Of a stretch of DNA of 64,000 nt, positions 1 to 12,575 are shown in pieces. A program made the position numbers and the translations under genes. The stretch is from contig WNKI01000002.1 in NCBI GenBank assembly GCA_015350385.1, positions 7,143,987 to 7,207,986 on the forward strand, written 5' to 3'. The number at the start of each line of letters is the position of its first letter. The stretch's first letter is position 1. The DNA is from Aculops lycopersici (Eukaryota; Arthropoda; Arachnida; Trombidiformes; Eriophyidae). The notes beneath the pieces were generated by a model that did no database searches, was not told where the DNA came from, and saw nothing but the letters and a program-made list of their open reading frames with translations.

Positions 1-3000
1 TTCTCCGGACGGCTTCTAACTGATGGAAATTTTTCCATCGAGTTTCCGGTGAAAAAGAGATACGCGTCGTGACTTATGGGCAGCGAGAAAACAATATTCG
101 ATAGTCGTCAAACGTTTTTTCTGCTTCTGTTGTTGCTACTGCTGCAGTGGCTGCTATCGCTGACTCCTCCTCGAGTCGCTAGGTCCCAGTTTCCAGCGTA
201 ACTTTGCTCGTGCACGCCAATCGCTTTCATTTTAACCATTGAAAATGTTAAAGAGCGGCAACACCACTTCCACCACCAAAAACAACGGCCAACTGGAAGC
301 ACTCCCATTACGGCAAAATATTACATAATAAATTTGCTCTACAGACATCAACAGCAGGAGTCCATATACATAATCAGGATTCAATTTGCTGCTTCTACTT
401 GCGGCGGCGGTGGTGGTGGTGGCGGCAAACCAGTCGAGCGATCGGTTGACAGGAGCAGTGAAAGCAACTTGTTAGTTTGTTTGTTTGCCTGCTAGTCCAT
501 CTAGTCGATTGTTTTGCGTTCGTTTCCCTAGTCGGTACTCGCAATTTGTGCGTTTGGGTGGCAAAAAGCACCACTCCGCTGGACTAAAAGCTGCTGCTCG
601 TGCCAAGCATCAATGTAGAGCAGAGTTGAGTACCGGTAGTAGAAATGAACGCGAGCCGATGGAGTGGTGCAAGTGGCGCGTCTTGCTTCCGGCACCAGCT
701 TCACGCCACATTCTAGTCTACAGCCAGAAAAACCACTCGCTCCCTGTGACTATCAACGATCTACTCTGTCCATTCTATTAACCAAACAGAAAGTGCGAGA
801 GGTAGAACATTTCAACCGGAAGTTTCCATGAGTAAAGCCGCGAGAGTCGCCTCAATTTCAATTGGCGCGCGTTGGCAGAGTGCAGTGTTGGCGCGGATGA
901 GTCACTTGTCGTGACGAGTTGGTGTTGCTAGTGGCGCGCGCCACTCGCCGGCAACCGAGGAACCATCTGGTTGCTTTGTGGCGCCATTGCCACCGCAATC
1001 GCTATTGCTATTGCTGTTTATGTTGCCATTGCCATTGCCATTCTCGTTGCGCAATGAGCAATGCGAGTCGCTCGACTTGGCGGCGCGCGCCAGCCGAGCT
1101 GCTCGCTGGCCACTTCCGGTTTCGGTTCAGCGCAAAGCAAGGCGAGGCATCGCGCAGACGCGAATCCTCGCCCATTCGACTGAATAGATAGACTTTGCGG
1201 CGCAAAGATGAGACGAGTTTGTGGGCCGCATGCCGTTGACGTTGCGTGAAGTCGTCATCATCGTTTTGGTCGCTTTCCATCGTCGAAACGCCACGTTACG
1301 TAACTCACACTACTGCTGCTGCTCGATGGAAGTCCCGCGAAGACAATTGCCGCTCGAGGCTCCAACTTGCAACGGGGCTGGAAACCAACACAAAACACAC
1401 AAGCTCATAGAACTGCTCCATGCAAAGGGTTTAAATTTAAAATTCTTAAACTTTCGCAATTGATGGCACATAACATGGAAGTGGCGCTCGCGTTCCAAAC
1501 TTAATGAGCCGTGCTATTCCCTCCTTCTCTTTCTTTTAACTTTGCCCTAACGAGCGAGAATCTCGTTGCTTTGTATACATAATGCAAGAGAAAGAGAGAG
1601 AGAGAGAGAGAAATGGACTAGAAGTGGCGCCATCTGATTCAATCTCAAAATTGCATCTCCTTAGCACCACCGAGCAACAAGCGAGAGACGAGAGCTTCAA
1701 TTTGTCCTCCTTGTTAATGTTGTTACCATGGAATCGGAAGGAATCACAAGAAAACCACCAGATTAGTGGGCAAATATTTTGATTTCTGTGGCTTGTAATC
1801 CACGAGATAAACTAACAGATTCAAAAACACACACCGAGGCTCTGGTTGTGTGCTTCAAACCGGAAGTTTGGAGCTCATCTCGCTGTGCTCTATGGCCGCC
1901 CCTCCTTCTCTTCTTTGAGGCGCATTAAGCGAACCCCAAATTGCCTACGGTTATTGCGCAAGCGACGCACGTCGTCGCCGCCATTAGCAAGCAGAGAGAC
2001 AGAAGTTTAGTTTAGAGTTGAACTCGAAGATTTATGTTAGTGGCCATCGCAAAAATCTCCTCTCTCGCTCGCTCGTCCAGGTGAATGGTCGCTTTGAATG
2101 TTGCGCGCTGGCTCTTTAAGTGATGGAGTCCATTGGGGATTCCTTGCTCATTCTGCCCAGTGGCGGTGGCCTCTCTCCTTCCATCCATTGATCTCGCCAA
2201 GTACCAATGAGACTCGATGTAACAAGCAACTTGCAAGACGAATGAGGAGGAATAAAAATCTAAAGCAAGATGGCAAATAAATCACGTGGCTAGCTTTAGT
2301 TGGTTTGATTATTTGACAGTTTAAAAGGGCGATCGTTGTTTAGTTTTCTATGAGGTGAGCAGCCGAAACGAAACAAAGCTCTTCTCCGCAATCGTTGCTT
2401 TCGGAGCTTTTAGAAATAGAAAAGCGCAACGGAACGAATTGAAACCTGAGTCACATAAATCAATGTGCGCAATCCGTTGATTTAGTGACCAGATTTCATC
2501 AGCTCGTCTTCTCTTCTATTCTCGCCCTCTTCCTTTTAAAAGTGTTTCAAATTTACTCGTGTTACAGTTAACACATGCGCAACAGTTTTTGTCGCGCCTT
2601 CCTTGCTCCAACGTTTTCTTCAACGCTTCTTGCTTTCAAACAAATTAAATTGAATTGAAAAGTGAAAATGAGCAGCAACTGTTCAAATATTTGCACCAGC
2701 AAGAGTCAGCACAATCTTATTTTGCAGTGAGCTCCATCAAACGACAATTAATCAATCCGTTTGATTCAATTTGCGTTGTGCTTTTTTGTGCGCAACGCGC
2801 GTCTGTTGCGTCAGATAGTTTTTTGCTTCAAAACTCAAGTAAATCGCCGCTTTGGGTGCAATTCAACCGCCACAGCAAATTGGCCAATTGCTGTTGCTCT
2901 TTAGGTTGCCATCAACCGAGAACCCCAAAGAGACTTTCGCTCTTTCGCCTCTCGCTTCGCTTGACAGTCGCACGGCGATGATACTTTTTGGTCACATTTA

Positions 3001-4400
3001 GGTTTGTTTCATTGGCTTTTCCGGTCCACCAAGTTCGAGCTAGCGGCGAGTTTTTCCTCTCCTCTTTGTTGCGAGAATAGAAACCGGCAAATAGAACCGG
3101 TTGAACGGTAACTCGAGTCTCGTTTAGTGTTGCTCGATCCGTTAGCGAGATCAAGTTTTCAAGAAGAGGAAAGCTTTTTCTTTAAATTCAACCAAATGCC
3201 AACTCCAGCCTTAAGACCATTTGTTAATGATTAATTTCCAATCGTCAGCTCGAGCCAAAGTGAGACAACCAGCGGAACCTTCACCTCTTACCTGATTGAT
3301 GTCAGCACACTAGTTGCAGTCCATTGTTACCCTAACTAAGGGAGCCATCGCAATGGCTCCTTTAGTTTGCGCGACATATGTTTTTGTTTGCCAAACTTTT
3401 TGAGGCGACAACGGAAAATGGCTCGAGGCGGAAGCGATTCTTTGTTTGGTCCTGCGGTTGCGTAACAACTGGTTGTTGTTTGCACGTGCAAATAACAAGC
3501 TGAAAAAGGTATAAACAAACTGGGCACTAGAAAAAAGGCGAGACTTTTTCTTGCTTCTGCTGTTCCACTAGCTCAACCTGATGACTCATCTCTCTTCATT
3601 TCAAGCAACTTGATAAGTTTACCTGCTTTCCGCTTCCCGTTTTCTGCAGATAAAAGTGTCTCGATTCGAATATCGAACCAAAAGCGGAACGAGTTGCGCT
3701 GTGATTATTATTATCTCGAGCATTAAGTGAGATGAAAGTGAAGAAGTGTTACGCAACCACGATACAAAGTAAAACTATCACAGTCAGTCTCTGCACACAA
3801 ACTCTCATCACATGTTTGATAGCGAGAGCATAAGTGATATACGAGTATCTAGCAACCAAAGGGCACCGAGCCTATGAATGACTCGGTCATTAATCATCTT
3901 CCTGTTTGGTCATCGTCTTGCTTGCTTCCCTTGGGCAGCGCAAGAATCTCTTGTCGTTTCAACGCCTCATCAGTCAGCTCCAGCCTTCTGGTTGTTATCT
4001 GGTTTTCCGCTTTCCTCTTTCCGGTTGCTAGCTGATTTGCTTTACCTCGCTTTGGTGGTTCGGTTAGTTGCGCTCTGGTCACTTTTTCTCTTTCTCTGTC
4101 GTCTTTTCAAGTCAGTCGAGTGGTTAGTTGCTTCTCTGCTCCAGTTTTTTTCTCACCACTTTTCTTGGCCTCTGCCAATTTTTCGCTTAGTTTCTCCTTG
4201 CGCCGATCAATTTTGCGCCATATTTGCAAGCAAAGAATCTAGAACTTATGCCCAAAACTACAAGCCACTCGACTGAGGGTGGAAAACAATCATATCGCAC
4301 GCGTTTACTTCTTGAGTCAGAGACAGAGAATACCGTAGAAAAGAAACGTGAAAATTGTTTGTTTGTCTCTGTTCCAAGTGGTTGGCTCCAACAATCGGTT

Positions 4401-4453
4401 TGAATCGAATCGAATCGAATCAAATCGAATCCGATCAAATCCAATCGAATCCA
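4401..4453. repeat. GAATC-type pentanucleotide tract
   Basis: Tandem GAATC and degenerate AAATC/CAATC units over about 50 bases, in presumed Fas1 intron. Confidence 0.85.
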
Positions 4454-7413
4454 CACTGAGACACGTAACGAGCGGCGGGCCACTCAAAATCTTCATGTTG
4501 CAAAAAATATGGCGCCGCAATGATACACTCCGCTAGCTCAGTGGCCACAATTTAACACTGGCACTTAGACAGATGCAAGTGACGCAATAGAAGGAGAAGG
4601 CGAGCGATGAAAGCGTGCCACTCGCGTCATTAGTGTTCATAAATCATGCTGCTGGTCATCCGCTCTACCGAACTACTGCTCAGTTCCGGTTCCCCAAATT
4701 CTATGCGGAAAATGGTGGGCCAACTTACGCAACACTGACCATTGCATTCTAGAAACTCAACCCAAGAGCTTCAGCGGACTCATTAGCTTCTATGGTAAAT
4801 TTTCATGACGAAATTCGTGCTAATTGCTTCGAATTGAGTCGTCGCTTTTGAGTTGTCCGAGTTGCCGGTTATCCATGTCCATCGTTTGGTCCACGATTCG
4901 TCGCGAAAGAGAGAGAAAGAGAGAGAGCGGGAGCGGCAACAGATGCTCTCGTCTTGTTGGCAACTGAGCGACAAACGACTGCCTCTGGGTCACCTGGAAG
5001 AGTGCAAAACCCGATTCAGGAAACGCAAAAAGTGAGACAATGAAACCAAAGAGGCGAATTTAAATGCTCCCATTCCCCTTTGTGTTAAACGATGGCAAAG
5101 CAAACGATAAACCGACGACGATAGGACAATAGTTGTTGCTGTCGTCGTTGAATTGGTCTCATTTGCACGTGCGACTTGAAGTTGCAAGTTGCGTTGCATT
5201 GAGTTAAGTTGACGCAAATTTTCGGTTTACCTGGTGAGTTATTGTCGCTCACGCTTGTTGCTTCGTTATTACAACTCACACATACACAGCTAATATTGCG
5301 ATCGCAAATGGATGGCGCACAATCGCTGCTTAGTCTCATTTGCATGCGAATGGCCACAAAAATTGGTGGGCCGGTCCACTGTTATCCTTCGTTCGTCTCT
5401 TGCAAGTTGTGCTGTCGACTTGGTACACTCTGCCAGAATAAAGAATCTGCTTTGTCTCCCTCATAAGCAGCGTGTTAAATTCCAACCACCCAAAAAGCTC
5501 CAACCATCGGAGGGGCGTAACGAGAGGAGGAGGATGACGACTGTTTAGTGAGAGATTGTCCCAATATGCGTGTCCCGAGTGATGTGTCACTCGCGGCACC
5601 CAGCGGCCAGGTATTTTTGCATCTCCCGCTTGTTCCATTAAATTTCAACGGAAGTCTCGTTGAATCAACTTTTTTCCCTCCGTCTCCAAAACTTCCGCAA
5701 TTTGTCTCACAGTGCAACTGCAACAACTTCAACAATAACTTGGCCAATAAAGTCGATTTGGTTGCTGCAAAGAGGAGCGGGAGAGAGATGACAAATATCC
5801 AATGTGTCGATTTTCATGTCGTTGTTGTTGTTGCTGCTTGAGCTAGTGACCAGCCGAACGACCAACTCAACGAAACCACCGACTTCCTCGATTCTCACCA
5901 TTGACTTTGGAATTGGACAAAAGCATAAGCGAGTTTTGCGCAGCGGGGTATCCAAAGTGCAAAACATAACCCAGAGTATCATGGCCAATATAATAATCCA
6001 CTGCGATTTGCGTGCACTTTCTCACGAAACTCGCACTGATCGTACCTTTTTTCTCGGAAGGCTCAGGGTCTCACGGTGGCGCCACCTGTTGTTCGCCTGC
6101 CCGTGTGCCATTTGAATGGCGGGCCAAGATTTTCTCCTCATTACGTCAAACTCATCGTGACTCGCGACGATATTCGCGCTCCTTCTGTTGCTGATGCTGT
6201 TGTAAAGACAGAAGCAATTGGACCACCACCAGAAACGGAAACGTCGAGTCAATTGGATTACACGAGATGAAACGACTCAGCGGCGGCCGACACATTTGGG
6301 CGTCCATCGTGGCGGTGTTTATATGTTGCGCAGTTTGTTTGTTGCAAGTTGTTGCAACGGCACCAACCTCACTTTGCAAGTGGCGCTCTCGCGGCGCGCG
6401 CACAAGTCGAGCTGCCAGTCGCATAGCGACTTGGACTTTGGTGAGATTACAACCGGAGATTTGAGGGATGAAAGTAGCGCCACTAGTGACTTCCTGTTTG
6501 GTGACGCAAAGTTGTAGTGCAGCTCAGCGCAACGCTGCCTCAGCAGATAACAGCGACAACCTGGCAACACCTACGAGTGGCACGCGAGTTCCAATCCCAA
6601 CAGACAGTTAAGTTACTTCTACTTTCACTTTGGAGGGAAGGAAAACTCCGAGTCTATTAAGTAAATTTGAGCCGTCCAAATGAAACTTAATCCAATTGCT
6701 GCTTCTGGTTCTCGCTCTAGAGTCTAGACTCGAGTCTCTGGCGATGGATTAGCGACCCACAAATGCTAGCCGCCGAGTAGAGCTGAGAAACTGACCATCA
6801 GCTTGCTCTCCTCGATTACATAATGCGCCGGCCGATTCATCTGAACTGAATCCAGCTGCCAGTGACACCAGTGGCGCCAATGGACACGAACTCCGGTTGA
6901 TTCTCATCGTTGAGGCTCAAGTAGCGCGTTAGCCACTAATCAGCGGCAACAAAAGTCGTCGGAGTGACGAGTTGCGTAATTTAGATTTAGATTTGGAGCG
7001 GCATTTGTTTTCATCAGTCGCTCGGTTTGGAGCCACCATTGAGTTGGATGGACACAAACACACGTTTGTAGCTATCGAAACAAAGCCAACTTTCGTATGA
7101 TTAAATGAGCGAGCGCCATCCATCCGTTCGTTTGTTCCTTCGTTCGGAAGTCGCGCCTACTTGCGCAAACGCTTCCATTTAGCCAGTAAAATATATATAT
7201 ATATAAATATATACATGTTTTCTTGGCTCGAGAGTTTAGTATATAAATCTTCCTGTCATCACACTACAGTGTGCTGGCACAAAGTTACATTTGATGTTTC
7301 AAGTCAGAGCCAATCAGCGGTGAGAGTTTCAAGCGTTTGTCCGTCCGATGCGTCGAAATCAAACCGTTAGTTTCCTTTCCTTTCTTTTCCTTTTCGCTGC
7401 TGTAGTTTCCTAT

Positions 7414-7440
7414 GCCGCCGCCGCCGCCGCCGCCGCCGCA
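7414..7440. repeat. CCG trinucleotide tract
   Basis: Nine tandem CCG units. Confidence 0.9.
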
Positions 7441-8172
7441 GTCACCTACCATATACGGCGGCTCTTTGTAGCGGCGACTACATAAAGAGCGTGACTTTGA
7501 GCCATTCAAAGTGTGCGACTCGAAATAATGAAAAAGAAGACCAAGAATTGCAGATTCATCACTTCCTGTGCAACTGTCGCTCGCCGATGAGTCACTCGAG
7601 GCTCGAGCGGCGAGTCGGTGGTCGTTGGTTGGTTGCGCGAGCAAAGGCGACAAAAGCGCGATAATCGCCGGCGACTCGGTTACGCAACTCGGTGGTCGAC
7701 CAACCGATCTAGCGACAAGTTTGCGCGTGCTCTTTGGTCTGGCGTTCGCCTTGAGATGACGGGCAACCAAGAAAACTCACGTGCAAAAATCACGACAGAA
7801 CTTGGCTCACTTTCTCCGTCTCTTGTGCCGCCGTCATCGTCGTCGTCGAGTGGAGAACCGGAACTGAGCGGCACGTGCGCTTCGTTTCACGTGCAAATCA
7901 CTCGACGATGATTCAGCTGCTGAGGCTCCTCAATTGTCGCGACCTGAATGAAATTTTAGCGCCTCGACTAAATTCGCATCACACACTGAACTCGCTAAAC
8001 TCGCCTTAATTGCCAATATAGCCCAAGCCACTTCCGCTTGGCAACTTAATCGCCCACAGAGGAGGGGACTCGCTTTAGCTCAGGCCTATTGAATGCCGAC
8101 ACCGTACAGCAAGAACCAAAACAATGAACTAACCAAACTCAACTCCCCTTTACCAATCAACACCATACACAG

Positions 8173-10478
8173 CCCAAGGATTCATTGCACCCGATGAGAG
8201 CACCAAGTATCCGCTTCAATTTACCAGCTACTCGAGTCTATCTCCATTGTACCTGAACCAAATTCAACCAGCCAACCAGATCTACGTGAACAATGCCAAA
8301 ATTTTAGCCACTTACCTGATTCCCATTGATGCGGACAACTTCCAAACGCTTCATTTGATTGACTCTATCCTTGACTATGCTTACCTGAACCGGAAGGCTC
8401 AAATGCGTTCGGCGTCGCCGCAGTCGAGCCGCAAAACAACCACCACCACCAAGAGGAGTAGCTTTAGTTTGGACGATTTGTTGAGCTCGACAAGCTCGGA
8501 GTCGCCAATAGTGGAGTTTTATGAGCGTTTCGCCGATTTACAAGCGAGCCAACCGCAGGTTGACTTGTACCATGCGCGAGTTTACAAGGGCACCCAGCAG
8601 CAAAAGATCTCGATGCCACGGGAGTATTTCAACTTGGAACATTTGAATCGAGTTGCTCGCCAATTTCCTGAACTTAGGGGTAAATTTCACAACGTTAACG
8701 AAAGCAACTCGCTAAATACCTACTTTTTGCCAGTCAACTCGGACGAGCTAAGCAATCTAATGGGCGATCTAAGTTCCTCGTCGAAAATCCTAGAGGCTCA
8801 CATGATTCCGGGTCAAGTTTTGTTCACTAGAACTATGGGTTTGGGTCAATTGCATCCGAGTTTATTGGACCAAGATGCCAGCTCTACCAATCGAGTTTCC
8901 TTAAGTCTGGCCAAGACTTTACCAATTAGCGGTCAGCTGCAGGTGAGCAGCGAGCTTGCCGAAGTTGCTTTTAGCGGCGCCGAGTCTCATTTGGACGACG
9001 AGCAAGCGAGTCGCCGATTACTTGCAACTCCATTGATTTTGCAAAGCAAGAGTTCGATCGTAACTAGCAACAACAATAATGAGCAATTCAATACTTTGCG
9101 CCCCGGTTTAACTAACGCCGAGATACTGATTGCCAACATCCCATTGAGCAATGGAGTTTTGCATTTGATTAGAAAGCCAATTCTTCTAACGGAATCAAGT
9201 CTATTAGATTACATCAACGACAATGACAGCCAACTAAGTGACGTCATCAACTCAATGGGCAGTCAATCGTCGTCGTCGTCGTCGTTTGCAATTGTAAATA
9301 AGCCAATCAACTCATACCTGTCCAGCGACCAACCACCTGTTGCTAGTGTGGCGAGATTCAGGGAGCTGCTGGCCAGAGAGCGTCAGGTTCTCAACGCTTT
9401 GTCCATGGAGCCACAGGTAAACCGCACCATTTTGGCGCCCAGCGACGAGGCATTCGCCAGATTGAGATACGATTTGCGAGCGTTAGTTCAGGGAGACGAA
9501 TCGTTGATTCCCAAACATTGGGACTCGTCCTATCGCCAAGATTTACTCCAGCGACTCGTCAAGCGGCACATGATTTCAAGCGGCGCGCTAACAAGCAACG
9601 AGCTTATTGCTTCAGGTAACTTGGGCACCCAAATCATCACCGATAATGGAAAACTGCTGAGCTTCTCTCAAGAGCAACAACAACAGCAAATTTTGGTTGA
9701 ATCGGACGGAACTCAGGCGCGCCTGTTGCACAAAGATCTCATTGGAACCAATGGAGTTTTGCATGTTATTGACCGGGTGCTTGGCGAGGAGCAGGAGACT
9801 GTCTACACTCTGCTCAAATCCATTGTCTTCAAGTACAACCATTCACTTGAAGAGTCTAATTTGAACTCTAACGAATTAAACTCGCAAATTCAGAATGCCA
9901 TTCGACAAGCGCAATCTCAGCAACAGGAAATGATCTCAACAAACTCAAACGATTTGGCCAACTTGTCGCCATCCAATCAACACGAACAACAGCAGCAACA
10001 GCAGCAGCAGTCGAGTCAATCAACTAGAAAGCAGACACCCGAACTGGTGGCCATCAGTCGAGCTATTGGCCAATATCTAGACGATTTATCTGCATCCAAT
10101 CGACGACAATTGCAAATGTTGGCCTCGAGTGTAAACATTAGCTTTCAATTGGCGCGTCTCACTTCGTTGGCCGATGGACTCGACGATTGGAACGAGAAGT
10201 TCAAGTCAAACGACAAGCTGTTTACCTATTTTGTGCCCAGCGATTTGGCCTGGATTAGATTACAACAATCGCAGCCAGAATTGTACAAGCCACTAATGCT
10301 CTTCCTGGAATCAAGTCAACCAAATTTACTTCCCCTCCCACTGGAGGAAACAACTGAGCATCCAAATGGCATCGCAGCCTCACAGCAGCAACAGCAACAT
10401 CCAACTTCAAGTTCATCATTGTCGCCCGTGTCATTGTCGTCCCCTCGGAGTTCAGAGTCTAGTCACCGATTGCGTCAG
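8173..10478 (+). CDS. Fas1: Fasciclin-1 (FAS1-repeat cell adhesion protein), internal exon with domains 1(end)-4(start)
   Basis: Fasciclin-1 is a neuronal cell-surface adhesion protein with four FAS1 domains. This 768-codon exon follows acceptor ACACAG (branch-like CTAAC upstream) and ends at CAG|GTAAGT in phase 0. Counting from its first full codon, residues 1-63 are the end of FAS1 domain 1 (IYVNNAKI, then TLHLIDSIL). Domain 2 spans about 110-337 (LNTYFLPVNSDEL, ILEAHMIPG, IANIPLSNGVLHLI). Domain 3 spans about 394-536 (TILAPSDEAFARL, LVKRHMIS, NGVLHVIDRVL). Domain 4 starts near 655 (FTYFVPSDLAWI) and continues in the next exons. The VNNA, SNGVxHLI and ILERHL blocks match my knowledge of insect Fas1 closely, so I prefer Fas1 over midline fasciclin. 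Ser- and Gln-rich linkers separate the domains. A TTG at 8247 is in frame but is not a start, because the frame stays open through it to the acceptor. Confidence 0.85.
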
Positions 10479-12101
10479 GTAAGTCTCTTTTAGAAGCGAG
10501 AAAGAAAGAGAACGCTTGTTCTCTTCAACTGAACAACTGCCTATTTCTCACAAACTTTCTTAATTTAGTTTTGGTTACATGATAATTTGCGGCCTCCGAC
10601 GAGAAATTGAGTGTCATCAAAAGCTCGAGAAGCACTCAACCTTGAGAGGAGTAAATGGTGTCTCAGATGTCAAGCGCGCACTTGATTGCTGCTGCCCGCT
10701 GGTCTCTAATTTCAGGTCGCGCGCCACTTGCTTTACCTGGCCAATGGAAAATTTTCATTCGCGAAGTGGAGGAGATACTCAATTTGCGTGGACCCAAGCG
10801 AGAAAATTGATTATATTTTACCTGAGCGAGCTGGCTGCAAAACGAGTCTTTAGACACACACGTTGCTCTCTTGCACGGCACACGCAAAGACGAGCTCACC
10901 TGCGCAATGCGAACTGTCGCTTCTGGCCTAGAACTTCTAGGGAGATAGAATGCACACACGACGACCACTTGTTGCTGTCATCGGAGGAGGCGACAATTTA
11001 ACGCTTTGTTGACTGTTGATGTTCTTTTGGTTAGTTTTTTTTCTACTTTTTCCACTTCATCTTGACCAAACCAGCAACAATAATTATACCAAAGTAGTGC
11101 TCAAAGTCCGAGCTTCGTACAAGAGACCAGGCGACAGAAAGTCCATTAAATGTGGCCACTCGCTTGCGCATAGATTAAGCTCCACGCAGATATTCTTTCC
11201 TTTCTCTCTCGTAGCTTTAGTGCAAGCAAATCTTCCTTTCGCTGCTGAAGCATGCGCAGCTTGGAATGGCCGGAAGTGGGAGGTGCAGGTACGAGCGGCC
11301 GCAAGTTGTTGCGAGTGACGCAACCAACCGCATTGGGCTCCCAGCAAACAATAAAGAGTCGCGGCGTTTCGGGAAGTTTGGGGTCCAGCTTAATGTTGGT
11401 AACTGGTCGTTTGGTGGTTGTAAATGCACGCTTCCGCTCACCGACCAAACTCCTCAGTGCGACTTCTCTCGCCAAACTTTTCCTTTGATCCTTTGCCTCA
11501 AATTTCCTTCTCCACTTCCAAATCTCCTGCCATCGTCAACCTGTCCGCCGAACAGACACGCGTGTCCGTCGAGCTGCGGAGTTGCCTAATTAAACTGGAC
11601 GAGACACAACAACAACAGCAACAACCTGCGCCGAGATTGATTGCCATTCGTCAGATGAATTTGCTGCAAGTGGCCAAACTTTTGCCTGCTAAAGTTACAC
11701 TGCAGTGCAGCAGGTGAAGTTTTGAGTCAGGAGAAGTGAAGCCAGAATGCGGCTAACTCGCTTAATTTTTAGAGGTCGACTGTTGCCCCGGCAACTTCCT
11801 GTTGTCGAAGTTGGCGTTGTTGCCTGTGCTGTGCCCAGGATTCTCTAGCTTGAGTTTACCTGAGGCGACGCTTACGAGTCAGTGGTGGCCACACAGCAGC
11901 TAGCGTTCCTCTCCATTGTTCTCTCTTTCTTTCACTTGCTCGCTCATTCAATCTAAAAAAGTGCAAATTGGCCAACCACCTGAGGACCACACGATTGTTG
12001 TCCATCTTACCACTTTGCTGTGGCTTCCAGGAGGAAAATAATCGTTCAATCGCTGCGAGGCATCACACTAAATTAGCAAGATTTGAACTTGGATTTTGAC
12101 G

Positions 12102-12132
12102 CTCTTTTTTGCCATAGCTTGGCAAAAAAGAG
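12102..12132. repeat. Perfect hairpin (13-bp arms, 5-base loop)
   Basis: CTCTTTTTTGCCA (12102-12114) pairs perfectly with TGGCAAAAAAGAG (12120-12132). It lies in a Fas1 intron; role unknown. Confidence 0.85.
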
Positions 12133-12550
12133 TAACGAGTTTTTCACGCCACCGAAAGCTCGTGACGCAACTTCGTTTGCCTCGAGGCGCAACTAAACCA
12201 AGTTTAGCTAGATTAAGCAAACCAAAAGTTGATCGGCAGCCAAATTTTGTGTGTATGTGTGCAAATTTGATCTGTTTATTCAAAAATTGGCGCCAAATTT
12301 TCGTGTATCTATCACGCTTTGCTTTATAACTGAGCTTCTTTTATTCCTCCAGTAGGGGGAAGGGAGAAAAGAGAGCCAATTTGCGTGCCTGTCAAGCGTC
12401 AATTTGTCCGCCGATCGCCATTAGTTTCGTCGAGTGGAGCATAAAAAGAAGTAGTTTATCTGCAGCTGTAATTTGCACGCCAATTTACCTGGCCACCAGC
12501 GAGCGGCAACAAGTGGTTACCTCAAAACTGACCACCACCAACTACGAGTT

Positions 12551-12575
12551 GAGGAGGAGGAGGAGGAGGAGGAGG
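12551..12575. repeat. GAG trinucleotide tract
   Basis: Eight tandem GAG units in a Fas1 intron. Confidence 0.9.

Larger units (their letters stand above)
1..8172 (+). other. Non-coding stretch upstream of first visible Fas1 exon (probably intron)
   Basis: I found no exon here that I can support. The first recognisable Fas1 exon starts at 8173 in the middle of FAS1 domain 1 and needs an upstream exon ending in phase 1. The signal peptide and the front half of domain 1 must therefore lie further left, and this stretch is best read as Fas1 intron. It contains a GA tract near 1587-1611, a pentameric GAATC-type tract at 4401-4453, an AT tract near 7190-7215 and a CCG tract at 7414-7440. Open frames here, such as the 132-codon frame at 3878-4276, are T-rich or simple-sequence and match no family I know. 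Confidence 0.5.

Noticed and set aside
3878..4276. 132-codon open frame on the + strand with hydrophobic composition
   Set aside because: It comes from a TTT/CTT-rich stretch and has no family resemblance, no donor and no conserved motif, so it is likely chance.
4525..4580. GCTAGCTCAGTGG resembling a tRNA A box
   Set aside because: No B box (GGTTCGANTCC) at the right distance and no acceptor-stem pairing. No tRNA or rRNA gene was recognised anywhere in the window.
7285..7770. 161-codon minus-strand frame with a Gly run
   Set aside because: The Gly run is the CCG microsatellite, and the rest is low complexity without a family match.
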